Source: Xenophilus sp. L33
Lineage (GTDB): Bacteria; Pseudomonadota; Gammaproteobacteria; Burkholderiales; Burkholderiaceae_C
NCBI RefSeq assembly: GCF_009765735.1
Contig: NZ_LMUW01000087.1
Location: 1 to 56,472 of the forward strand
Direction of reading: 5' to 3'
Length of the DNA stretch: 56,472 nucleotides
Under the pieces are notes generated by a model. The model saw only the letters and a program-made list of their open reading frames with translations, was not told the origin of the DNA and made no database searches. Both the position numbers and the translations under genes were made by a program. Below, in pieces: positions 28,169-37,279 of the stretch. Position 1 is the first letter of the stretch, and each line of letters opens with the position of its first letter.

Positions 28169-29098
28169 ATGCGCGCTTTCAATTCGGCCCAATACGTCCT
28201 GCCATTGCCGACCGGGCATCGCTTCCCGATGGGCCGCTACGCCTTGCTGCGCGAGAAGCTGGAACTGCACCTGCCGCAGGTGCGCATGACCGAGGCGCCG
28301 CGCGCCACCGACGGCGAACTGGCGCTGGCCCACACGCCCGACTGGATCGCCGCGATCAGCGACGGCAGCGTCAGCGCCGCGGCGATGCGCGAGATCGGCT
28401 TCCCGTGGAGCGAGGCGATGGTCGAACGCTCGCGGCGCTCCACCGGCGCGACCATCGCCGCCTGCCGCACCGCGCTGGCCGAGGGCGTGGCCGGCAACAT
28501 GGCCGGCGGCACGCACCACGCGAGCGCCTCGAAAGGCGGCGGCTTCTGCGTCTTCAACGACGCGGCAGTGGCCTCGCGGCTGATGCAGGCCGAGCAGGGC
28601 CGGCGCGCCCGGCAGCCGCTGCAGGTGGCGGTGGTCGACCTGGACGTGCACCAGGGCAACGGCACCGCCAGCATCTTCCGCAACGATCCGAGCGTGTTCA
28701 CCCTGTCGATGCACGGGCAGAAGAACTTCCCGTTCCGCAAGGAGGCGAGCGACCTCGACGTCGAACTGCCCGACGGCTGCGGCGATTCCGACTACCTGGC
28801 GGCGCTGGAGCTGGCGCTCGATGAACTGGAGCGCCGCTGCAACCCCGGCCTGCTGATCTACCTGGCCGGCGCCGACCCCTTCGAGCGCGACCGGCTCGGC
28901 CGCCTCAAGCTGAGCTTCGACGGCCTGGAGGCGCGCGATCGCCGAGTCTTCGACTTCGCCTGGCGCCGCCGCATCCCGCTGGCCTTCGCCATGGCGGGCG
29001 GCTACGCCAGCGACATCGCCGAGACGGTGCAGGTGCAGCTCAACACCTTCCGGGTGGCCTTGTCGTACTGGCAGCGCTGGCAGAATGCCGCGCCATGA
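28169..29098 (+). CDS. Histone deacetylase-family (class II-like) deacylase
   Basis: A 309-residue zinc-dependent arginase/deacetylase-fold enzyme of the AcuC/acetylpolyamine aminohydrolase group. The paired histidines are in GGTHHASASKGGGFCVFND. Zinc ligands are in VDLDVHQGNGT (Asp, His) and the later AGADP (Asp), so the active site is complete. It probably removes acetyl or other acyl groups from a small molecule or protein lysine. I chose MRAFNSAQYVLPLPTGHRF at 28169, which is the conserved start, over the ATG at 28142. Its stop overlaps the thioesterase start by four bases. Confidence 0.87.
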   Translation: MRAFNSAQYVLPLPTGHRFPMGRYALLREKLELHLPQVRMTEAPRATDGELALAHTPDWIAAISDGSVSAAAMREIGFPWSEAMVERSRRSTGATIAACRTALAEGVAGNMAGGTHHASASKGGGFCVFNDAAVASRLMQAEQGRRARQPLQVAVVDLDVHQGNGTASIFRNDPSVFTLSMHGQKNFPFRKEASDLDVELPDGCGDSDYLAALELALDELERRCNPGLLIYLAGADPFERDRLGRLKLSFDGLEARDRRVFDFAWRRRIPLAFAMAGGYASDIAETVQVQLNTFRVALSYWQRWQNAAP

Positions 29099-29532
29099 GC
29101 AGAAAACCGACGCCGCACAGCCGCAGCGACTACCGCGCCTTCCGCAGCATCGCCACGCGCTGGACAGACAACGACATCTACGGCCACGTCAACAACGTCG
29201 TCTACTACGGCTGGTTCGACACCGCGGTCAACGTGCACCTGATCGAGCGCGGCGCGCTCGACATCCACCACGGCGCGGTGATCGGCTTCGTGGTCGAGAC
29301 CCAGTGCAACTACTTCTCGCCGCTGGCTTTCCCGCAGACGGTCGAGGCCGGCATCCGGGTGGCGCATGCCGGCAGCAGCAGCGTGCGCTACGAGATCGCG
29401 CTGTTCGCCGAGGGCGCCGAGACGGCTTCCGCGCAGGGCCATTTCATCCATGTCTACGTCGACCGCGAGACGCAGCGGCCGGTGCACCTGCCGGTGGCGC
29501 TGAAGGCGGTGGTGGACGCGCTGCACGTCTGA
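29095..29532 (+). CDS. Hotdog-fold acyl-CoA thioesterase (YbgC/FadM-like)
   Basis: A 145-residue 4-hydroxybenzoyl-CoA thioesterase-like protein. The motif TRWTDNDIYGHVNNVVYYG carries the conserved active-site Asp and the GHVNN helix. It should hydrolyse an acyl-CoA in the cytoplasm; the chain is unknown. The ATG overlaps the deacetylase stop (ATGA), so the two enzymes are translationally coupled, which suggests joint work on an acyl group. Confidence 0.85.
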   Translation: MSRKPTPHSRSDYRAFRSIATRWTDNDIYGHVNNVVYYGWFDTAVNVHLIERGALDIHHGAVIGFVVETQCNYFSPLAFPQTVEAGIRVAHAGSSSVRYEIALFAEGAETASAQGHFIHVYVDRETQRPVHLPVALKAVVDALHV

Positions 29533-29554
29533 GCCCGCGTCGAGCGTGTCCATG

Positions 29555-29578
29555 AAAAACGGCGCCCGAGGGCGCCGT
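29555..29578 (-). terminator. Rho-independent terminator after the cysteine-repeat protein gene
   Basis: ACGGCGCC and GGCGCCGT form a perfect 8-bp stem. On the minus strand it is followed by TTTTTC, so it ends the leftward transcript of the gene at 29601-30014. In the plus direction no T-run follows. Confidence 0.75.
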
Positions 29579-29600
29579 TCGCAATGGAAGCCGAAGCTTC

Positions 29601-30014
29601 TTACATCTTCTTCATGGCCTTGATGTCGGCCTTGCCCTTGGCCTCGTCGGCGCTGGCCTGCTTTTCGCAAGCGCTCTTGGCGTCGCCCTTCTGGTCGTCG
29701 CACTTTTCCTTGGCGACTTCATAGTTGGCCTTCACCTTTTCCTCCTCGACCGCACGGGCGTGGCTGTCGCTCGGCTTGTATTGCTGTTCGAGTTCGGCCT
29801 TGGCGACGTTCTGCTTGCCCTTGGCATCCTTCTCGCAGACGTCCTTGGCGTTGTCGGTCATGGTCTTGCACTGAGCCATCGAGACCTTGTAGTCGGCCTC
29901 GATCTTCTGCTTGCCGACGTTGTACTGGTCGTGCGAGAGCGTGGTCTGCGCGCTGGCGGTGCCGGCGATGAAGCAGGTGGTGGCGGCGGCAAGGATGAGC
30001 AGGTGTTTCTTCAT
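29601..30014 (-). CDS. Periplasmic Lys/Ala-rich protein with duplicated cysteine-pair repeat
   Basis: A 137-residue protein of unknown function. A signal peptide covers about residues 1-22 (KKHLLILAAATTCFIAGTASA). The mature part is helical, very rich in Lys, Ala, Glu and Asp, and contains two copies of a unit of about 45 residues: KIEADYKVSMAQC...AKDVCEKD and KVKANYEVAKEKC...AKSACEKQ. Each unit has two cysteines 11 or 10 residues apart, likely forming a disulfide hairpin. It lies 61 bases downstream of a CsbD gene on the same strand, which suggests a stress or envelope role. It has its own terminator. Confidence 0.7.
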   Translation of the reverse strand: MKKHLLILAAATTCFIAGTASAQTTLSHDQYNVGKQKIEADYKVSMAQCKTMTDNAKDVCEKDAKGKQNVAKAELEQQYKPSDSHARAVEEEKVKANYEVAKEKCDDQKGDAKSACEKQASADEAKGKADIKAMKKM

Positions 30015-30075
30015 GATGGTGTCCCTCGGAAGTTGATGAATTCGTTGATGGTTCGGTTCGGATGAAAGACCGGGT

Positions 30076-30309
30076 TCAGATCGTCTCGGTCCAGAGCACA
30101 TCCGGCGTGCGGCCGTCGGCGCGTTCCCAGCGGGCGACCTGCTTTTCGGCTTCGTCGCGGCTGATGCCGTGGCGTTCCTGGATGCGACCGAGCAGCTGGT
30201 CGCGCTTGCCGGCGATGACGTCGAAGTCGTCGTCCGTCAGCTTGCCCCATTGCTCCTTGACCTTGCCCTTGAGCTGTTTCCAGTTGCCCTCGACGGTGTC
30301 CTTGTTCAT
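30076..30309 (-). CDS. CsbD-family stress-response protein
   Basis: A 77-residue CsbD-like protein (YjbJ type). The signature MNKDTVEGNWKQLKGKVKEQ is followed by WGKLTDDDFDVIAGKRDQLLG, typical for the family. These small hydrophilic proteins are induced by general stress in many bacteria; the molecular function is unknown. A GAAGGAG ribosome-binding site precedes the ATG. It is the first gene of a likely two-gene unit with the cysteine-repeat protein and is divergent from pncB across 171 bases. Confidence 0.9.
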   Translation of the reverse strand: MNKDTVEGNWKQLKGKVKEQWGKLTDDDFDVIAGKRDQLLGRIQERHGISRDEAEKQVARWERADGRTPDVLWTETI

Positions 30310-30480
30310 GTCTTTCTCCTTCGTGTGAGTTGCCGCCGACCCGTTTCGACCGGCGTGAAGGCACTGTCACCGGGCCTGTTTCCACGAGTGGTAGGACGCC
30401 CATCGAAGGGGTCGTAGGCACTTGCCGACGCGCCCCGTGATAATCGACCCGACACCGAATCCGAGACACCCCGCGCCGCC

Positions 30481-31698
30481 ATGATCATTCACAGCCTGCT
30501 CGACACCGACCTCTACAAGTTCACGATGATGCAGGTCGTGCTGCACCACTTCCCCGGGGCGCGCGTCGAGTACCGCTTCAAGTGCCGCAACCCGGGCGTC
30601 GACCTGGCGCGCTTCGCGGGCCAGATCCGCGAGGAGGTCCGCCACCTCTGCTCGCTGCAGTTCCGGGAGGCCGAGCTGGGCTACCTGCGGTCGATGCGCT
30701 TCATCAAGAGCGACTTCGTCGATTTCCTGGGGCTCTTCCGGCTCAACGAGAAGTACATCGACATCGTGCCGCAGCCCTCGGGCGAGCTGGAGATCCGCAT
30801 CGTCGGGCCCTGGCTGCACACCATCCTGTTCGAGATCCCGGTGCTGGCGATCGTCAACGAGGTCTACTTCCGCAACACGCAGGGCCAGCCCGACCTCGCC
30901 GAAGGCCGCAAGCGCCTCGAGACCAAGATCGAGCAGCTGCACGCCGACAACCTCAGCGACCTCAAGATCGCCGACTACGGCACCCGCCGCCGTTTCTCCA
31001 AGGACTGGCACGAGGAGGTCCTGCGCACCCTCAGCAGCAAGCTGGGCGCGGTGACCGCGCCGGCGGCGCTGCAGTCGGCGGCCCGCCTGCCGCAGTTCGC
31101 CGGCACCAGCAACGTGCTGTTCGCGATGAAGCTCGGCCTGATCCCGCTCGGCACCATGGCGCACGAATACCTGCAGGCCTGCCAGGCGCTGGGCCCGCGG
31201 CTGCGCGACAGCCAGGTCTTCGGCTTCGAATCGTGGGCGCGGGAATACCGCGGCGACCTCGGCATCGCGCTGTCCGACGTCTACGGCATGACCGCCTTCC
31301 TGCGCGACTTCGACCTGTTCTTCTGCAAGCTCTTCGACGGCGCCCGCCACGACAGCGGCGACCCGTTCCAGTGGGGCGAGCGCATGCTCGCGCACTACAT
31401 CGCCAACCGGGTCGACCCGCTCACCAAGACTCTGATCTTCAGCGACGGCCTGACGGTGCCGAAGACCATCGAGCTCTACCAGCAGTTCCGCGGCCGCTGC
31501 CAGCTGGCCTTCGGCATCGGCACCAACCTCACCAACGACCTCGGCTACGAGCCGCTGCAGATCGTCATCAAGATGATCCGCTGCAACGACCAGCCGGTGG
31601 CCAAGCTGTCCGACACGCCCTCGAAGAACATGTGCGAGGACGAGCGCTACCTGGCCTACCTGCGCCAGGTGTTCGACATCGCGCAGCCGACGGCATGA
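30481..31698 (+). CDS. pncB: Nicotinate phosphoribosyltransferase
   Basis: A 405-residue enzyme of NAD salvage that joins nicotinate and PRPP in an ATP-stimulated reaction. Landmarks are the N-terminal [20 protein letters not shown], the central [15 protein letters not shown] carrying the active-site His, [15 protein letters not shown], and [10 protein letters not shown] for phosphate binding. The length equals that of E. coli PncB. Its stop overlaps the start of the antiporter gene by four bases, so the two are coupled although the functions seem unrelated. Confidence 0.95.
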   Translation: MIIHSLLDTDLYKFTMMQVVLHHFPGARVEYRFKCRNPGVDLARFAGQIREEVRHLCSLQFREAELGYLRSMRFIKSDFVDFLGLFRLNEKYIDIVPQPSGELEIRIVGPWLHTILFEIPVLAIVNEVYFRNTQGQPDLAEGRKRLETKIEQLHADNLSDLKIADYGTRRRFSKDWHEEVLRTLSSKLGAVTAPAALQSAARLPQFAGTSNVLFAMKLGLIPLGTMAHEYLQACQALGPRLRDSQVFGFESWAREYRGDLGIALSDVYGMTAFLRDFDLFFCKLFDGARHDSGDPFQWGERMLAHYIANRVDPLTKTLIFSDGLTVPKTIELYQQFRGRCQLAFGIGTNLTNDLGYEPLQIVIKMIRCNDQPVAKLSDTPSKNMCEDERYLAYLRQVFDIAQPTA

Positions 31699-33167
31699 GC
31701 ATCGCGCGGCGCGGCGAAGCCGACGGCTCGCGAGGCCGCGCGCCGCGAAGCGCACGCCGGGCGGCCGCCTTGCCGATGCTGGCCGGGCTGGTCCTGCCGG
31801 CCGCGGCCCGGGCCGCCGACTTCGACGGCGCCAGCCTGTCGCCGTTGTGGGGCCTGCCCTTCGCCGGCATCCTGCTGTCGATCGCGCTGCTGCCGCTCCT
31901 GGCGCCGGCGCTCTGGCACCACCACTACGGCAAGATCTCGGCGGCCTGGTCGCTGGCCTTCCTGCTGCCCTTCGCGGCGGTCTTCGGCGCCTCACTGGCC
32001 ACGGCGCAGTTCGTCCATGCACTGCTCTACGAATACATCCCGTTCATCGTGCTGCTGACCGCGCTCTACACGGTGTCGGGCGGCATCCACATCCGCGGCA
32101 ACCTGCACGGCGCGCCGGGGCTCAACACGGCGATCCTGGCGATCGGCGCGCTGCTGGCGAGCGTGATGGGCACCACCGGCGCCTCGATGCTGCTGATCCG
32201 CCCGCTGATCCGCGCCAACGACAACCGCCGGCGCCGGGTGCACGTGGTGGTCTTCTTCATCTTCATCGTCTCGAACATCGGCGGCGCGCTGACGCCGCTG
32301 GGCGATCCGCCGCTCTTCCTCGGCTTCCTGGCCGGCGTGCGCTTCTTCTGGACCACGCAGCACATGCTGCCCGAGACGCTGCTGCTGGTGGCGGCGCTGC
32401 TCGCGTTGTTCTACGTCATCGACCGCTGGTTCTACCGCCGCGACGGCGTGCAGCCGGTCGATCCGACGCCCGACAGCCACGACGTGCGCGCCTTCGGCTT
32501 CGACGGCGCCATGAACTTCTGGCTGCTCGGCGGCGTGCTGGCGCTGGTGCTGTTGAGCGGCCTGTGGCAGTCGCCGGTGCGCTTCGACGTGCACGGCACC
32601 GAGGTCGGCCTGCCGGGCATCGTGCGCGACCTCGGGCTGGTGGCGATCACGCTGCTGTCGCTGCGCCTGACCGCGGCCCGGGTGCATGCCGACAACCAGT
32701 TCGGCTGGGAACCGATGGCCGAGGTGGCGAAGCTCTTCGCCGGCATCTTCCTGACGATCGTGCCGGTGATCGCGATGCTCAAGGCCGGCGCCGGCGGCCC
32801 CTTCGGCGCGGTGGTCGCGGCCGTGACCCGGCCCGACGGCCAGCCCGAGCCGATGATGTACTTCTGGGCCACCGGCCTGCTGAGCGCCTTCCTCGACAAC
32901 GCGCCGACCTACCTGGTCTTCTTCAACACCGCCGGCGGCGACCCGCAGGCATTGATGGGCACCTTCGCCCGGACGCTCGCCGCCATCTCGGCCGGCGCGG
33001 TATTCATGGGCGCGCTCAGCTACATCGGCAATGCGCCCAACCTGATGGTCAAGGCCATCGCCGAGAGCCGCGGCGTGCCGATGCCGAGCTTCTTCGGCTA
33101 CATGCTGTGGTCGGTGCCTATCCTGCTGCCGCTCTTCATCCTCGTCACCCTCATCTTCTTTCGCTGA
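31695..33167 (+). CDS. Sodium:proton antiporter-like ion transporter (NhaD/CitMHS superfamily)
   Basis: A 490-residue polytopic membrane protein. After a basic N-terminus and a first hydrophobic segment ([18 protein letters not shown]) come about 11 helices. Paired motifs of the IT superfamily are visible: [55 protein letters not shown] and [18 protein letters not shown]. The family is annotated as sodium:proton antiporter or UIT-type carrier; the ion is not certain. It starts inside the pncB stop (ATGA) and is followed after seven bases by the hydroxyacid dehydrogenase. Confidence 0.8.
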   Translation: MSIARRGEADGSRGRAPRSARRAAALPMLAGLVLPAAARAADFDGASLSPLWGLPFAGILLSIALLPLLAPALWHHHYGKISAAWSLAFLLPFAAVFGASLATAQFVHALLYEYIPFIVLLTALYTVSGGIHIRGNLHGAPGLNTAILAIGALLASVMGTTGASMLLIRPLIRANDNRRRRVHVVVFFIFIVSNIGGALTPLGDPPLFLGFLAGVRFFWTTQHMLPETLLLVAALLALFYVIDRWFYRRDGVQPVDPTPDSHDVRAFGFDGAMNFWLLGGVLALVLLSGLWQSPVRFDVHGTEVGLPGIVRDLGLVAITLLSLRLTAARVHADNQFGWEPMAEVAKLFAGIFLTIVPVIAMLKAGAGGPFGAVVAAVTRPDGQPEPMMYFWATGLLSAFLDNAPTYLVFFNTAGGDPQALMGTFARTLAAISAGAVFMGALSYIGNAPNLMVKAIAESRGVPMPSFFGYMLWSVPILLPLFILVTLIFFR

Positions 33168-33174
33168 AACGAAC

Positions 33175-34170
33175 ATGACCTCAACCCAAGCCAAACCCAA
33201 GGTCCTGGTGGCCCGCGCCATCTTCCCCGACCACATCGCCCGGCTCGAAGAGCACTTCGAGGTCGTCTCCAATCCGAAGGACGAGAGCTGGACCAAAGCC
33301 CAGCTGATCGAGAAGCTGCAGGGCGTGCAGGGCGTCTTCGTCGCCGGCGAGCGCATCGACGCCGAGCTGCTCGATGCCTGCCCCGACCTGAAGATCTGCG
33401 CCAACATGGCGGTCGGCTACAACAACTTCGACCTCGACGCGATGACCGCGCATGGCGTGCTCGGCACCAACACGCCCGACGTGCTGACCGAGACCACCGC
33501 CGACTTCGGCTTAGCGCTGCTGATGGCCACCGCGCGCCGCATGAGCGAGAGCGAGCATTTCCTGCGCGCCGGCCAGTGGCAGCGCTGGAGCTACGACATG
33601 TTCTCCGGCTCCGACGTGCACGGCAGCACGCTCGGCATCATCGGCATGGGCCGCATCGGGCAGGGCATCGCGCGCCGCGGCGCGCACGGCTTCGGCATGG
33701 ACGTGATCTATCACAACCGCTCGCGCCTGGATGCCGCGCTCGAGACCGACTGCAAGGCCCGCTACGTCGGCAAGGAAGAGCTGCTCAAGACCGCCGACCA
33801 CGTGGTGCTGGTGGTGCCCTACAGCCCGGCCTCGCACCACACGATCGGCGCGGCCGAACTGGCGCTCATGAAGCCGACCGCGACCCTGGTCAACATCGCC
33901 CGCGGCGGCATCGTCGACGACGCGGCGCTGGCCGTGGCCCTGCGCGAGAAGCGCATCGCGGCGGCCGGCCTGGACGTCTTCGAGGGCGAGCCCAAGGTGC
34001 ATCCCGACCTGCTGACCGTGCCGAACGTGGTGCTGACGCCGCACATCGCCAGTGCCACGGTGCCGACCCGGCGCGCGATGTCGAAGTTGACCATCGACAA
34101 CCTGATCGGCTTCCTGGTGCACGGCAAGCCGGTGACGCCGCTGAATCCGTCCGTGCTGAAGCAGGCCTGA
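33175..34170 (+). CDS. D-isomer 2-hydroxyacid dehydrogenase (glyoxylate/hydroxypyruvate reductase-like)
   Basis: A 331-residue NAD(P)H-dependent reductase of the GhrB/glyoxylate reductase type. The nucleotide-binding motif is TLGIIGMGRIGQGIARR near residue 152, followed by the family's LVNIARGGIVDDAAL with catalytic Arg, a GEPK Glu site and the catalytic His in LTPHIASAT. ANMAVGYNNFD is typical of the group. It probably reduces glyoxylate or hydroxypyruvate to glycolate or D-glycerate. It follows the antiporter by seven bases. Confidence 0.88.
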   Translation: MTSTQAKPKVLVARAIFPDHIARLEEHFEVVSNPKDESWTKAQLIEKLQGVQGVFVAGERIDAELLDACPDLKICANMAVGYNNFDLDAMTAHGVLGTNTPDVLTETTADFGLALLMATARRMSESEHFLRAGQWQRWSYDMFSGSDVHGSTLGIIGMGRIGQGIARRGAHGFGMDVIYHNRSRLDAALETDCKARYVGKEELLKTADHVVLVVPYSPASHHTIGAAELALMKPTATLVNIARGGIVDDAALAVALREKRIAAAGLDVFEGEPKVHPDLLTVPNVVLTPHIASATVPTRRAMSKLTIDNLIGFLVHGKPVTPLNPSVLKQA

Positions 34171-34196
34171 GAGCCTGAAGAAAGACACCGAGACCC

Positions 34197-35546
34197 GTGA
34201 TCGAGATCTGGATCCTGCTGGCCCTCGTGGCCGTCGCCATCGGGCTTCTGCTGGTGCTGCTGCTGCGGCCGCAGGCGGCGCCCGACCATTCGGCGCTGGT
34301 CGCCACCCTCGGCGCCAGCCACGAGCGCATCGAGCGCGAGTTGCGCCACGAGATCGGTGAATCGTCGCGCGGCACGCGTCAGGAGACGGCACAGGCCTTC
34401 GCCACCTTCCAGCAGGCGCTGGTGCATCAGGGCGCCGAAGCGACGCGCACCCAGAACGCCCAGATCGACGCCTTCGCCCAGCAGCTCACGCTGTTGCAGA
34501 AGACGCTGGCCGACACGCTCAACAGCCAGCTGCAGGGCCTGAGCGAATCGAACGCGCGACGCCTGGCGGAGGTGCGCGAGACCATGGCGACGCAGCTGGC
34601 GCAGCTGCAGCAGAGCAACGCCGCCAAGCTCGACGAGATGCGCCAGACGGTCGACGAGAAGCTGCAGAGCACGCTCGAGGCCCGGCTCGGCGAAAGCTTC
34701 AAGCAGGTCGCCGACCGGCTCGAGCAGGTGCACAAGGGTCTGGGCGAGATGCAGTCGCTGGCGGTCGGCGTGGGAAGCCTCCAGCGGGTGCTGACCAACG
34801 TCAAGACGCGCGGCGTCTTCGGCGAGGTGCAACTCGAGGCCCTGCTCGAGCAGGTGCTGACGCCCGACCAGTACGCGCGCCAGGTCGAGACCAAGCCGCG
34901 CAGCGGCCAGCGGGTCGACTTCGCGATCCGCTTCCCGGGCCGCGGCGGCGACGGCGCGCCGGTCTGGCTGCCGATCGATGCCAAGTTCCCGCGCGACGAC
35001 TACGAACGGCTGCTCGACGCCCACGAGCGGGCCGATGCGGCATCCGCGGAGCAGGCCGCCAAGGCGCTGGAGGCGCGCATCCGCACCGAGGCCAAGTCGA
35101 TCGCCGAAAGCTACCTGGCGGCGCCGCACACCACCGACTTCGCGATCCTGTTCCTGCCGATCGAGAGCCTCTACGCCGAGGTGCTACGCCGGCCCGGATT
35201 GATGGACGCGATCCAGCGGCAATACCGGGTCACGCTGGCCGGCCCGACCACCTTGCTGGCGATGCTCAACAGCCTGCACATGGGCTTTCGCACGCTGGCG
35301 CTGGAGCAGCAGGCCTCCGAGGTCTGGAAGGTGCTGGGCGCGGTCAAGACCGAGTTCGAGCGCTACGGCGACTGGGTCGCCAAGATCCGCGAGCAGGTGA
35401 GCAAGGCGTCCGACACGCTCGACAAGGCCGACACGCGGGCCAAGCAGATGCGCCTGGCCTTGCGCAAGGTCGAGGCGCTGCCGGAGGAGCAGACGCAGGG
35501 GCTGCTACCCGCGGCCGATGCCGACGACGAGGCTCAGAGCTTGTAG
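34197..35546 (+). CDS. rmuC: DNA recombination protein RmuC
   Basis: A 449-residue RmuC-family protein. An N-terminal membrane anchor (about residues 4-22, WILLALVAVAIGLLLVLLL) leads into a long coiled coil to about residue 190, then the nuclease-like domain with GVFGEVQLEALLEQVL and WLPIDAKFPRDDYERLL. RmuC limits DNA inversion and is thought to act as a nuclease. It uses a GTG start after GAAGAAAG. The 3' end overlaps the convergent LOG-family gene by 13 bases. Confidence 0.88.
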   Translation: MIEIWILLALVAVAIGLLLVLLLRPQAAPDHSALVATLGASHERIERELRHEIGESSRGTRQETAQAFATFQQALVHQGAEATRTQNAQIDAFAQQLTLLQKTLADTLNSQLQGLSESNARRLAEVRETMATQLAQLQQSNAAKLDEMRQTVDEKLQSTLEARLGESFKQVADRLEQVHKGLGEMQSLAVGVGSLQRVLTNVKTRGVFGEVQLEALLEQVLTPDQYARQVETKPRSGQRVDFAIRFPGRGGDGAPVWLPIDAKFPRDDYERLLDAHERADAASAEQAAKALEARIRTEAKSIAESYLAAPHTTDFAILFLPIESLYAEVLRRPGLMDAIQRQYRVTLAGPTTLLAMLNSLHMGFRTLALEQQASEVWKVLGAVKTEFERYGDWVAKIREQVSKASDTLDKADTRAKQMRLALRKVEALPEEQTQGLLPAADADDEAQSL

Positions 35547-36403
35547 AAGTTGCGGATGTACGCCCACGCGTCCTGCGGCGCGTCGACGTACTCGATCAGC
35601 TTGACGTCGTTCGGCGAGATGACGCCTTCCTCGGCCAGGAATTCGAAGTTGATCAGCTGCTTCCAGTAGTCGGAGCCGAAGAGCACGATCGGCACCGGCT
35701 TGGCCTTCTTGGTCTGGACCAGCGTGATCACCTCGAACAGCTCGTCGAGCGTGCCGAAGCCGCCCGGGAAGGCCACCAGCGCCTTCGCCCGCATCATGAA
35801 GTGCATCTTGCGGATCGCGAAGTAGTGGAACTTGAAGCTCAGCGCCGGCGTGACGTAGGGGTTCGGTTCCTCTTCCATCGGCAGGGCGATGGCCAGGCCG
35901 ACCGACAGGCCGCCGCCTTCGTAGGCCCCGCGATTGGCGGCCTGCATGATGCCCGGGCCGCCGCCGGTGCAGACGAAGAGCTTGTCCTGCGGCTCGCGCT
36001 CGTTGCTGTATTGCGCCACCAGCTTGCCGAAGGCGCGCGCCTTCTCGTAGTAGTGCGAGCTGCGGGCCAGCCGGCGGTAGCGCTCGGCGGCCACGGTGTC
36101 GCCGGCGGCATCGGCCTGGGCGATCAGCGCGCCAGATTCCTCTTCGCTTCGAAAGCGCGCGCTGCCGAAGACCACCACCGTATTCTCGATGCCATGGGCG
36201 CGCATCTCGATGTCCGGCTTCATCAGTTCCAGCTGCATGCGCAGGCCGCGGGTCTCGCGGCGCAGCAGGAATTCGGGGTCGGCGAAGGCCAGGCGCGAGG
36301 GATCGGGATTGAGCGGGAGTCCCTCGTCCGAATGGGCCTGCAGCGTGGCCCAGGCATCGGCGAGGCGCTTGTTGTGGAGGTCGTGGGTGCTCGTGTTTTC
36401 CAT
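35534..36403 (-). CDS. LOG-family (TIGR00730) nucleotide 5'-monophosphate nucleosidase-like protein
   Basis: A 289-residue Rossmann-fold protein of the LOG/lysine decarboxylase-like family. The motifs are VVVFGSARFRSEEE, CTGGGPGIMQAANRGAYEGG and the catalytic PGGFGTLDELFEV. Such enzymes cleave nucleoside monophosphates to base and ribose-5-phosphate and include cytokinin-activating LOG proteins. An N-terminal extension of about 75 residues precedes the core. The start at 36403 (MENTSTHDLHN) was preferred to an upstream ATG at 36502 because the latter runs through the efp terminator. Confidence 0.85.
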   Translation of the reverse strand: MENTSTHDLHNKRLADAWATLQAHSDEGLPLNPDPSRLAFADPEFLLRRETRGLRMQLELMKPDIEMRAHGIENTVVVFGSARFRSEEESGALIAQADAAGDTVAAERYRRLARSSHYYEKARAFGKLVAQYSNEREPQDKLFVCTGGGPGIMQAANRGAYEGGGLSVGLAIALPMEEEPNPYVTPALSFKFHYFAIRKMHFMMRAKALVAFPGGFGTLDELFEVITLVQTKKAKPVPIVLFGSDYWKQLINFEFLAEEGVISPNDVKLIEYVDAPQDAWAYIRNFYKL

Positions 36404-36505
36404 GTTCTTGCGAAAGGTACGAAGGATGTGTCCGGCGGATTGTGCCCTTTGCAGTTTCCGGGCCCACGACGGGCGCGAAGCGCAACGAGGGTGGCGCGGC
36501 AACGC

Positions 36506-36531
36506 AAAAAGGCTCCCGGAGGAGCCTTTTT
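36506..36531 (-). terminator. Terminator after efp, symmetrical
   Basis: AAAAAGGCTCC and GGAGCCTTTTT form an 11-bp stem with a CGGA loop and T-runs on both strands. It lies 20 bases after the efp stop and upstream of the LOG-family gene. Confidence 0.88.
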
Positions 36532-36550
36532 CACGATCGCTGCAGGCAGC

Positions 36551-37105
36551 TCAGACGCGCTTGCGGTATTCGCCGGTGCGGGTGTCGATTTCGATGCGGT
36601 CGCCCTGGGCGACGAACAGCGGCACGCCGATCTCGAAGCCGGTCGAGATCTTGGCCGGCTTCATGACCTTGCCCGAGGTGTCGCCCTTGACGGCCGGCTC
36701 GGTCCAGGTGATTTCGCGCTCGACGCTGGTCGGCAGTTCGACCGAGATCGCCTTGCCGTCGTAGAACACCACTTCGACCGGCATGCCGTCCTCGAGGTAG
36801 TTGAGCGAATCGCCCATGTTCTCGGCCTCGACTTCGTACTGGTTGAATTCGGTGTCCATGCAGACGTACATCGGGTCGGCGAAGTAGGAGTAGGTGCACT
36901 CCTTCTTGTCCAGCACGATCTGGTCGATCTTGTCGTCGGCCTTGAAGACCACTTCGGTGTTGAAGTTGGCGATCAGGCTCTTGAGCTTCATGCGCACGGT
37001 GGCGGAGTTGCGGCCGCCGCGGCTGTATTCGGTCTTGAGGACGACCATCGGGTCCTTGCCGTGCATGATCACGTTGCCGGCGCGGATTTCTTGAGCGATT
37101 TTCAT
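36551..37105 (-). CDS. efp: Translation elongation factor P (Arg32 type)
   Basis: A 184-residue EF-P, which enters the ribosomal E site and rescues stalling at polyproline. All three beta-barrel domains are present, ending in the conserved [17 protein letters not shown]. The modified loop reads YSRGGRNSA, with Arg32 at the tip instead of the Lys used by the EpmA pathway. Arg32-type EF-P is rhamnosylated by EarP, and earP lies directly upstream. An AT-rich -10-like TAAAAT overlaps the earP stop at 37277-37282 and may be the efp promoter. Confidence 0.97.
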   Translation of the reverse strand: MKIAQEIRAGNVIMHGKDPMVVLKTEYSRGGRNSATVRMKLKSLIANFNTEVVFKADDKIDQIVLDKKECTYSYFADPMYVCMDTEFNQYEVEAENMGDSLNYLEDGMPVEVVFYDGKAISVELPTSVEREITWTEPAVKGDTSGKVMKPAKISTGFEIGVPLFVAQGDRIEIDTRTGEYRKRV

Positions 37106-37279
37106 AGGGGTCTCTGGATGTTGGCCGCTCGGTGCGCCAGGGGCCGTTCGGACGCCATGTCCTCGGGCGCCGGCTGGTGCATTCACCGCGGCGGGTTCAG
37201 CGGATGCAGCGCGTGGGGCCCGATCTGAGCCCTTCGGGCCGTCGGTTCCCGCTGCTGGAATTCCGCAAAGCCCGCAATT

